From: CAVUCH01 sp963697705
Lineage (GTDB): Bacteria > Acidobacteriota > Vicinamibacteria > Vicinamibacterales > JAENWD01
Assembly (NCBI GenBank): GCA_963697705.1
Contig: CAVOPA010000017.1
Span: 1,116,001 to 1,180,000, forward strand
Direction of reading: 5' to 3'
DNA length: 64,000 nucleotides
A program made the position numbers and the translations under genes. Each line of letters starts with the position of its first letter. Within the stretch, counting starts at the first letter, position 1. Under the pieces are notes generated by a model, which worked only from the letters and a program-made list of their open reading frames with translations, made no database searches and was not told the DNA's origin. Positions 19,087 through 25,910 of this stretch are shown in pieces.

Positions 19087-21612
19087 TCACTCGTAGCGGA
19101 GGGCCGTTACGGGCTCAACTCGTGCTGCCCGGCGAACGGGGCCCCACGACGCCACGGCAGCGGTGAGGGTCAGCACCGCGAGCACGAGGGCGAAGGTGAT
19201 CGGATCGCTCGCGGCGAGACCCGAGACCAAAAATATCGCCAGCGGTCGCGTGACGATCAGCGCGACCACCATGCCGATGATCGCTCCCGCGCCGACGAGG
19301 GCGATCGCCTCGCGCAGAACCAGGCGCAGAACGTCCCGCCTCGTTGCGCCCAGCGCCATCCGTACCCCAATCTCCGGAATCCGCCGCGCGACCGTGTAGG
19401 CCATCGTCCCTGACAGCCCGATCGCGGTGAGCACGAGCGCAAGCACGCCGAGCGACCCGAGGACCGCGGCGCCCAGCTGGCTGGGCAGGAACGCCAGGCC
19501 GATACTCGAATAGAGGGTCGCGACTTCGGTTGCGGCCGACGGTTCGCTCTGCCGGAGCACGTGCCGCACGGGTTCCACTTGCAGCGCTGGTGGTGTGGCC
19601 GCGCGCAGCACGAACTGCAGCCGCCGGCGATCCATCACGGTCTGCGCGAGCGGCTGGTAGATCTGCGGTTCGTCGTCTTCGCCGACCGTCATGTTCTTCG
19701 TGTTCCCGACAACTCCCACGATCCGGTGCGGTTCTGTGTCGCCGCCCCAACGGAAGACGCTGCCAAGCGGAGACCGGCCGCTCCGATACCGCGCAACGAA
19801 CGCTCGATTGACGATGACCACACGTTCGCCGGCGCGGTCACTCTCGGCGAACGCGCGTCCCTGGAGGAGAGGAATGGCGAGCACGTCGAAGTACGCGGGC
19901 GTCACGGCATTCCAATGAAACCTCGCGTGGACCTCGCCGGGTTCGTTCGTGAACGTCAGCGTGTTGGTGTTCGTGATGCCATCGGTGAACGGGACGATGC
20001 GCGCGGCGGCCGCCTGGGTGATGCCGGGCACGCTCGTGAGCGCCGGCAGCATGCGATCGACGTATGCCGCGATCGCTTCCGGGCTGCGATACGCAGCCGC
20101 CGGCAGGTTCACCTCCGCACGCAGCGTGTGCACGACGTCGAAGCCCGGGCTGATCTCGTTGGCGGCGACGAGGTTGCGTACGAACAACCCGGCGGTCGCG
20201 ACAATCACGACCGAAACGGCCACCTGGCCGATGATGAGCGTCTTCCGGACCCAGATTCTCCGGTGACGCTGCAGGTCAGGCGCAATCGCTTCCTGCACCG
20301 TCTGCCACGCTGGCAGGAGCCCGGTCGCACAGGCGGCGAGCACCGTGATCGCGGCGGCGTATGCGGCCACACGCCAATCGATATCCATGTGGAGACGCAG
20401 CGGTACCGGGAGAGGCAGCTGGATCCGGCCCGCGGCGTCACCCGCCAGGCGCGCCAGCACCAGGCCGAATGCGGCGCCGAGCGACGCGAGCAGCAGGCTT
20501 TCGACGAGCAGCTGCTGCACGAGCCTCCCGCGTGAGGCGCCGATCGCGAGCCTGATCGCCATCTCCTGGCGGCGCGCCGATGCACGCGCGAGGAGCAGCC
20601 CTGCGACGTTGACGCAGGCGACGAGCAGGACGAGCGCGACGATCGTCAGCAGCACGACGAAGAAGAGCGCAACCGGCAGGAGCTTGCCCCTGACGCGCGC
20701 GATTCCGGCGACGGGCGACACCTGCACCGCGTCGGCGTAGCGGTATTCCCGGGGAGAGACGCTGTCGAGACGCGAGGCGATCGTCTGCATGCGCGCACGC
20801 GCCTCGCCGAGCGACATGCCCGGCTCGAGGCGCCCGTACATCGCGAGTGCCGTGTCCGGCAGATAGGACGGCACGTAGACGTCGGGCGAGAACCCGAGCC
20901 CGACGAGCGTCCGCTGCGCCGGCGGCAGCACGCCGATCACGCTGTATGGCCGTCCTTCGAGCCGCATGGTCCGGCCGATCACGCCGGGGTCGCCGTTGAA
21001 GTGCGTGCGCCAGAACTCGTGGCGGAGCACGACGACTTCGTCGGGATCCTGCGGCACGATGCCGCGGCCGAGCGCAACCGGCACGCCCAGCGCGGCGAAG
21101 TAGTTCTTGGTGACGGCGACGGCGAAGATCCGGCGCGTCTCGCGGCCGGTGTCCCAGTTGACGAACGTCTCCTCGTTCTCGCCGGCCACGTCGCGAAAGA
21201 TGCCGCTGGCGCGCACGAAATCGACGACCTCCCGAGCCGCGTGACTGCTCGAGAGGCGGATCCCGACGATCGATGCGGGGTCGGTCACGGCGGGGCGGCT
21301 GAGCAGCATCTCCGCCGCGAGGGAGAAAATGGCGGTGTTGACACCGATGCCGAGACCGAGCGACAGGATCGCGCTCGCCACCAGGCCGCGGCTGCGCCGC
21401 AGGCCGCGCACGCCGTACACGACGTCGCGCCACAGGTTCTCGATGAACGTGAACCGCCACAGGTCGAGGGCATCCTCGGTGATCCGCGCGGCATTTCCGA
21501 GCGGCACCGGATTGTGATCAATGCGGGCCTGCTCCCGGTGGAAGGCCAGTTCCTCCTGGAGGTCGGCGTGGAGATGGCGACGGCGGATGATTTTCAACAA
21601 AAGGCGTCGCAT
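19087..21612 (-). CDS. MacB/FtsX-type ABC permease (ADOP family)
   Basis: Inner-membrane protein of 841 aa with the acidobacterial duplicated-permease layout. It has a short cytoplasmic N-terminal prefix with a DLQEELAFHREQ segment, TM1 (about 75-98, ending NTAIFSL), a large MacB periplasmic core-like domain, three FtsX TMs (about 305-430), a second periplasmic domain and three final TMs (about 690-830), ending PVTALRYE. No ATPase is encoded nearby. The family is abundant in Acidobacteria; substrates are unknown, with export or lipoprotein handling suggested by MacB. It begins 7 bp after the PadR stop, so the two are co-transcribed. Confidence 0.93.
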   Translation of the reverse strand: MRRLLLKIIRRRHLHADLQEELAFHREQARIDHNPVPLGNAARITEDALDLWRFTFIENLWRDVVYGVRGLRRSRGLVASAILSLGLGIGVNTAIFSLAAEMLLSRPAVTDPASIVGIRLSSSHAAREVVDFVRASGIFRDVAGENEETFVNWDTGRETRRIFAVAVTKNYFAALGVPVALGRGIVPQDPDEVVVLRHEFWRTHFNGDPGVIGRTMRLEGRPYSVIGVLPPAQRTLVGLGFSPDVYVPSYLPDTALAMYGRLEPGMSLGEARARMQTIASRLDSVSPREYRYADAVQVSPVAGIARVRGKLLPVALFFVVLLTIVALVLLVACVNVAGLLLARASARRQEMAIRLAIGASRGRLVQQLLVESLLLASLGAAFGLVLARLAGDAAGRIQLPLPVPLRLHMDIDWRVAAYAAAITVLAACATGLLPAWQTVQEAIAPDLQRHRRIWVRKTLIIGQVAVSVVIVATAGLFVRNLVAANEISPGFDVVHTLRAEVNLPAAAYRSPEAIAAYVDRMLPALTSVPGITQAAAARIVPFTDGITNTNTLTFTNEPGEVHARFHWNAVTPAYFDVLAIPLLQGRAFAESDRAGERVVIVNRAFVARYRSGRSPLGSVFRWGGDTEPHRIVGVVGNTKNMTVGEDDEPQIYQPLAQTVMDRRRLQFVLRAATPPALQVEPVRHVLRQSEPSAATEVATLYSSIGLAFLPSQLGAAVLGSLGVLALVLTAIGLSGTMAYTVARRIPEIGVRMALGATRRDVLRLVLREAIALVGAGAIIGMVVALIVTRPLAIFLVSGLAASDPITFALVLAVLTLTAAVASWGPVRRAARVEPVTALRYE

Positions 21613-21618
21613 TGGGCC

Positions 21619-21951
21619 CTACCTTGCCAGGACTCGGTGAACGGCTGACGACAGTCGCTTCCAGTGCTCGTGTTGCGTGTTCAGCAGGGTGCGGCCGCGG
21701 CGGGTGAGCTGGTAGTACTTCGCTCGCCGATTGTTGTCGGACACGCCCCACGACGCTTCGATCGCGCCGTCCAGCTCCAGCCTGTAGAGCGCCGGATACA
21801 GAGACCCCTCCTCGACCTTCAGCACGTCATCGGAGAGCAGATGGATCGTCTGCGCGATGGCGTAGCCGTGCATCGCGCCGCGCTGGAGCGCGTGGAGGAT
21901 CAGCAGGTCGAGTGTGCCCTGGAGGAGGCTCGGGGCTTCCGATTTGCGCAC
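21619..21951 (-). CDS. PadR-family transcriptional regulator
   Basis: Winged-helix repressor-type protein of 110 aa. PadR features include LLQGTLDLLILHALQRG, MHGYAIAQ, the EGSLYPALYRLE recognition region and the wing segment RRAKYYQLTRRGRTLL. It has a GTG start with GGGAG 4 nt upstream. It heads a two-gene operon with the MacB/FtsX-like permease, a recurrent pairing in Acidobacteria. It most likely represses that permease; the effector is unknown. Confidence 0.95.
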   Translation of the reverse strand: MRKSEAPSLLQGTLDLLILHALQRGAMHGYAIAQTIHLLSDDVLKVEEGSLYPALYRLELDGAIEASWGVSDNNRRAKYYQLTRRGRTLLNTQHEHWKRLSSAVHRVLAR

Positions 21952-22155
21952 AGCACTCCCTATGACGGTCTATGGGGGCACGGAGTTCCACAGGGAAGAT
22001 GAGGTGTTCGCATCAGTCGAGGGTCAGCTCCGTTGACCGTTGACCGTCAGCGAGAAAGGGGCTGCAGGCTGGAGTCTGTCGCCGGCAGTGTTGGAGGGGA
22101 TGTGGCCGGCCCATAGAATGCAGGCGACGCCTGCGATCCACAGCGCGCCGTCAGC

Positions 22156-22737
22156 ATGAATTTGCGTCGCGTCGTTCCGCTGACCATGTCCTACGTCGAC
22201 TCGGCGTTACTCAACCTCACTGAGTGGCTCTGCCGCCGGTTCCAGGTACTGACCGGCAGGACGAACGTCTGGGTTGCCGTCCAGCTCACGAATTTGAGCA
22301 TTGTCGTCTACTTCGTGTGGGCTGCGGTCTACTTCTGGAACACCGACGCGGTCTTGCGGACCGCAGTGGCCCTGTTCTGTGGCGCGCTGTTGTACACGCT
22401 GAGCCAGACACTCCTCAAGGTCCCGATCGAAGCGTACGAGAACAGCGCGTATCACCGCGTCGCGAAAGGGCTGAGGAATCCGCGACGGGTCCGCGACGCG
22501 CTCCTGCGCACATCGTTTCTGACGCTGTCGATCGTGCTGCTCTACCCGGTCGTGCTCGTCTTCATCCATGCCCGCGCGCCGATCGTCCTCCTGACATACT
22601 CCTTGATCGTTCTGATGACGATCGTCTTGTACGTGCTGGCGTGCGATCCGCTTCCGCCCTGCGGCGGAAGGGTATGGGAGTGGGTGCGCGGCTCAGTCCA
22701 GCCGCAGGTGGCCCGGCCGGAATCGACCAACCGTTGA
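22156..22737 (+). CDS. Four-TM hypothetical membrane protein
   Basis: Protein of 193 aa with four hydrophobic segments (about 44-64, 69-90, 123-144, 148-168), a basic cytoplasmic loop between the second and third, and a C-terminal CDPLPPCGGRVWEWVR segment with two cysteines. The short motif after the last TM looks conserved, but I cannot name the family. It is flanked by a PadR/permease pair and by tRNA-His on the opposite strand. The start ATG lacks a clear ribosome-binding site; an ATG at 22186 is an alternative. The 21952-22155 gap upstream holds drifted heptads near 22033-22050 and nothing else I recognise. Confidence 0.65.
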   Translation: MNLRRVVPLTMSYVDSALLNLTEWLCRRFQVLTGRTNVWVAVQLTNLSIVVYFVWAAVYFWNTDAVLRTAVALFCGALLYTLSQTLLKVPIEAYENSAYHRVAKGLRNPRRVRDALLRTSFLTLSIVLLYPVVLVFIHARAPIVLLTYSLIVLMTIVLYVLACDPLPPCGGRVWEWVRGSVQPQVARPESTNR

Positions 22738-22787
22738 ACGGCGCGCCAGCTATTTCGGGTGATTACGGCGCAGGATGTGGAACGGAA

Positions 22788-22825
22788 TGGGGTGAGTGAC
22801 GGGGTTCGAACCCGCGACTTCCGGA
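22788..22825 (-). repeat. Tandem duplicate of the tRNA-His 3' part
   Basis: An exact 38-bp direct repeat of 22826-22863, immediately adjacent to it. The duplicated piece is the tRNA 3' portion: 3' side of the anticodon stem, variable region, T-arm, acceptor 3' strand, discriminator and CCA. This is the segment that tRNA-targeting integrases use as an attachment core, but no element lies between the copies. Confidence 0.9.
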
Positions 22826-22901
22826 TGGGGTGAGTGACGGGGTTCGAACCCGCGACTTCCGGAGCCACAGTCCGGCGCTCTACCACTGAGCTACACCCAC
22901 C
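22826..22901 (-). tRNA. tRNA-His (GTG)
   Basis: A complete cloverleaf reads on the minus strand: acceptor GTGGGTG paired with CACTCAC, D-arm GCTC/GAGC, anticodon stem CCGGA/TCCGG with a seven-base loop holding GTG, and T-arm with TTCGAAC. The extra G at -1 (22901) opposite discriminator C, the hallmark of tRNA-His, is present. CCA is encoded. Confidence 0.96.
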
Positions 22902-22970
22902 ATCAGACGAGGCCCAAGTGTAGCAGACGGCTCGCAAATGCCGCAATTCTGCGGCAGTTTCGTTCATACG

Positions 22971-23085
22971 GCCCGCCTGAAGGCGGGCACTACACGGGAT
23001 CACACGGGATCACGACCGGCCTGAAGGCGGGCACGACACGGGATCACACGGGATCACGGCCGGCCTGAAGGCGGGCACGACACGG
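22971..23085. repeat. Three REP palindromes with GGGATCACAC spacers
   Basis: Three copies of a GGCCTGAAGGC-type palindrome with the GTAG/GCACTAC-like flank, separated by duplicated ACGGGATCAC units, lie between tRNA-His and the diguanylate cyclase gene. The repeat distance is about 47-58 bp. No gene is seen in this 190-bp gap. Confidence 0.8.
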
Positions 23086-23094
23086 AAACGACAA

Positions 23095-24060
23095 TCACTC
23101 GGTTTCGTCGCGCGGGATCTCCACGAGGTGGCCGTCCTCGATGCGCACGCGCGTCGTGAATGCGTGGCTGGCGCGTTCACCCTTGGCGCCGTACATCAAC
23201 TTGTCGGCGCGCTTCAGCAGTTCGCTCGCGAGCTTCCGCGCAATGGGACGCCGCTCGCGGACGGGGCCCATGAGGAGGCACACGACGCCGACGTCCACCT
23301 TGACCGGCTGCACTTCGAGGCGCGGATCCTCCGAAGGCCAGTCGTGCCGCTCGACCGCGTCGCGGAAGCGTTCGGCGATGAGCCACGCGACGCCGTAATC
23401 GGCGAGGTCCGGGATGAGGAAGCAGAACTCGTCGCCGCCGAGGCGCGCGTGCAGGTCGCGCGAGCGGCCGCGGCCGGTCTCCTGCGCGATGAGGTCGTCG
23501 GATCGGATCTGCTCGCCGAGGATGGTGGCGACGCGTTCGATGATCCGGTCGCCGACGGCGTGGCCGAGCGCGTCGTTGTACCACTTGAAGGCGGTGATAT
23601 CGACGAGGCCGACGGCGCACCAGCGCGTGCGCTGCTCGAGGGCGAGAAACGACTCGAGCTGCTCCATGAACCGCCCGAGGTTCATCAGCTTCGTCTTCGG
23701 GTCGCGCCGCGTCTTGTCGGTCAGCTCGCTGACGAGCCGCTCGAAGTAATGCGAGATGTTGCTGACCGTCGCGTCGCGCTCGACGATCTCGTGGCGCAAC
23801 GCCGCCATGCGCTCCGCAAAGCCGGCGAGCAGTGCCTTGATCGCTTCGTCCTTCGATTCCTGCCAGAGGCGCTCCTGGCGCGTCATCACGTGATCGATGA
23901 CGCTGTTCAGCTCGGCCTCTGTGTGGCGGGGCAAATTCAGGTGATCGTGAATCCAGGTTTGCAGCTCGGCACGGGTGCCGGGCCGCTGAGCATCGGAGGG
24001 CGACGGTCGCGACGACCCAGCCGTCGTGACCTGCGGCGTGTCGCCAGGGGCATTCAGCAT
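23095..24060 (-). CDS. Diguanylate cyclase (GGDEF)
   Basis: Protein of 321 aa that makes cyclic di-GMP. A helical, probably coiled-coil N-terminal sensor/dimerisation region (about 25-145) contains no TM and no recognised domain. The GGDEF domain (about 150-300) has DPKTKLMNLGRFM, a D in VDITAFKWYND, and the signature RLGGDEFCFL intact. An insertion of about 12 residues (ETGRGRSRDL) precedes the signature. It is probably active and soluble. The start is set at the ATG at 24060, which has GGAG 5 nt upstream, rather than a GTG at 24150. Confidence 0.9.
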   Translation of the reverse strand: MLNAPGDTPQVTTAGSSRPSPSDAQRPGTRAELQTWIHDHLNLPRHTEAELNSVIDHVMTRQERLWQESKDEAIKALLAGFAERMAALRHEIVERDATVSNISHYFERLVSELTDKTRRDPKTKLMNLGRFMEQLESFLALEQRTRWCAVGLVDITAFKWYNDALGHAVGDRIIERVATILGEQIRSDDLIAQETGRGRSRDLHARLGGDEFCFLIPDLADYGVAWLIAERFRDAVERHDWPSEDPRLEVQPVKVDVGVVCLLMGPVRERRPIARKLASELLKRADKLMYGAKGERASHAFTTRVRIEDGHLVEIPRDETE

Positions 24061-24137
24061 GCGCTCTCCAGAGTCTGGGTCAGCGGCGGCCATTACAAAG
24101 GGTGTGCCGCCTCTGCCGTCGGGTGTGCGGCGCGACA

Positions 24138-24776
24138 CTATCGGGTGCACGTCGCGGCCCGGTGCGTGAGGGTCTCGACGGTGAACACCGGCGGGTTGTC
24201 CGCCTGAACGGCACTCGATGACGACCCGCTCTTGGCCCGCGGATCTGGCGCGAGGACGCCGCGAACCTGGACGGTATGGCCGACGTGCGCGGTAAGGTCC
24301 AGCCCTTTGGGCGCCCTCAGTCGATACGAAGCGGATGCGATTGCTGCACCGGCTGTGTCCACTCTTCCAACAGTTCCAGTAGTGGATGTCGCACCCTGCC
24401 CCTGGTTGAATGTCGGTGAGGAGGGGTTCACCGCGGTTCCGGGCTCCCCTACCGGCGGGGTCGGCACGGCAGTCTCCGTGGCCGTCGTTCCTGTTGGGGT
24501 ACCGGCCGTCACCGAGCCGCTCGGGGCGTCGCCGGTCGCCGATGCTCCCGGCGCCGAACCCGTCTGGGGGGACGTCACGCTGCCCGGTGCCCCAGCCTGC
24601 TGCGTCAGGATGAACCCTTTACCATCCGGCGCCTTCGCGATACACCCGGTGAGCATGATGGCCGACGAGGTCGCGATGGCGGGATCGGCATGACCTGATG
24701 GCTGTTCCTGTGCGCCGGCAGCACCGACCGACAGGAAGGCGACAGCGGCAACGGACAGGACCGGGCGCTTCATCAT
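24138..24776 (-). CDS. Secreted Ala/Thr/Gly-rich hypothetical protein
   Basis: Protein of 212 aa. A signal peptide (about 1-22, VAAVAFLSVGAAGA) is followed by a short conserved-looking segment (IMLTGCIAKAPDGKGFILT), a low-complexity Pro/Thr/Gly linker (about 70-140), and a C-terminal beta-rich region (YRLRAPKGLDLTAHVGHTVQ; VFTVETLTH) that resembles an OB-fold/BOF-type domain. No known function. GGAGG 5 nt before the double ATG fixes the start. It is followed on the same strand by the diguanylate cyclase gene after 77 bp. Confidence 0.7.
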   Translation of the reverse strand: MMKRPVLSVAAVAFLSVGAAGAQEQPSGHADPAIATSSAIMLTGCIAKAPDGKGFILTQQAGAPGSVTSPQTGSAPGASATGDAPSGSVTAGTPTGTTATETAVPTPPVGEPGTAVNPSSPTFNQGQGATSTTGTVGRVDTAGAAIASASYRLRAPKGLDLTAHVGHTVQVRGVLAPDPRAKSGSSSSAVQADNPPVFTVETLTHRAATCTR

Positions 24777-24872
24777 GAGTTCCTCCGCGCCGCGTCTGTG
24801 CACAAGCGGGGCCACTTTTCGCCTGCCGATGCCGGATGTGGAGGCCATATACGGATAATGGGCTGGCGCGTG

Positions 24873-25781
24873 TCAGCTTCCGAGCGGAAACAGCCGCTCG
24901 AAGTTCCCGCCCATGATGAGATCGACGTCCGCGGAGGTGAGATTCAGCCGGTCGAGCGCCGCCATCTGGGTGTCGAAAATCGCCCGCTGCCAGCCGCGCG
25001 GGAAGAAGGACGAATCGGTGCCGAACAGCACGCGCTCCGGCCCGAGCACCTGGACGGCCTGCCGGAAGACGCCTTCGAGCGTCAGGCCGGCGGTGTATCT
25101 GATCCATGCATTCGAGCTCGAGGTGTCGAGGTGGATATTGGCCGACATGTCCGCCGCCATCAGCGCCTCGCGGAAGAACCCGGCCCCGAAGTGCGGGATG
25201 ATGAACGGCACCCGCGGCCACGCGGACGCAAGCGCCTGCACGTCGAGCGGTTGCCCGAAGCGCGCCTCGAACCGGCTCGGCAGCGCGAGCTTCTTCCGGG
25301 CACCGACCGACAGCACACCGCAGTGAACGAACACGGCCGCCGCCGGCGTCGCGGCGACGGCCTCGACGATTGCGCCGACGCGCGCGTCGAGCAGCGAGTA
25401 GCGGTGCATCGCCGGGAACAGGCACACGCCGCGAAGGCCGTGCTCCACGAGGGCCGCCCGCGTCCGCTCGACGGCGCCTTCGGCGAGCGGGTTGACCATG
25501 AAGAACCCGACGAAGGCCGCCGGGAAATTTGCGACCGCCGTCGCGACCGACGCCTCGTCGCCCGGCACGCTGGCGATGAGCACGGCGCGCCCAACCTGGT
25601 GCCGGTCGATCTCCGTCATCCAGCGATCGGCGAGCGCTTCGGGTGTACCGGGCGCCTCCCACCCGAGTGCCGCCGGGATGGCGACGGCCGGCTCCTCATC
25701 GAATCGTCCGCCGGCGTCGCGCGCCAGCGTCTCGAAGAAACGGGGAGAGAAGAAGTGGCAGTGGACGTCGTTCAAAGGCAT
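24873..25781 (-). CDS. Amidohydrolase-2 family metal-dependent hydrolase
   Basis: TIM-barrel protein of 302 aa related to aminocarboxymuconate-semialdehyde decarboxylase-type enzymes. Metal ligands are visible: VHCHFF at the N-terminus (residues 6-11), FVHCG (about 150), IPHFGAG (about 192) and FGTDSSFFP (about 250). No signal peptide is seen, so it is cytoplasmic. The substrate is not predictable from sequence. It stands alone in orientation with the secreted hypothetical gene downstream. Confidence 0.88.
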   Translation of the reverse strand: MPLNDVHCHFFSPRFFETLARDAGGRFDEEPAVAIPAALGWEAPGTPEALADRWMTEIDRHQVGRAVLIASVPGDEASVATAVANFPAAFVGFFMVNPLAEGAVERTRAALVEHGLRGVCLFPAMHRYSLLDARVGAIVEAVAATPAAAVFVHCGVLSVGARKKLALPSRFEARFGQPLDVQALASAWPRVPFIIPHFGAGFFREALMAADMSANIHLDTSSSNAWIRYTAGLTLEGVFRQAVQVLGPERVLFGTDSSFFPRGWQRAIFDTQMAALDRLNLTSADVDLIMGGNFERLFPLGS

Positions 25782-25812
25782 GACTAATCCAGATCTTCAC
25801 AGAATTGGCTGC

Positions 25813-25840
25813 GGGCTATGGGCTTCGGGCTGCGGGCCAG
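25813..25840. repeat. Heptanucleotide array, GGGCTNN class
   Basis: Four 7-bp units in register (GGGCTAT, GGGCTTC, GGGCTGC, GGGCCAG) lie between the amidohydrolase start and the end of the sortilin-like gene. Confidence 0.8.
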
Positions 25841-25910
25841 TCCCGCTGGACGGGTGCGGGCAGTCCCTCTGCGATCGGGTCACCCCCAGCCCCAGCCTTC
25901 AGCCTGTCTC

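Noticed and set aside
22738..22825. A full integrated element at tRNA-His
   Set aside because: No integrase, no cargo and no distance between the two 3'-end copies; only the duplication itself is supported.
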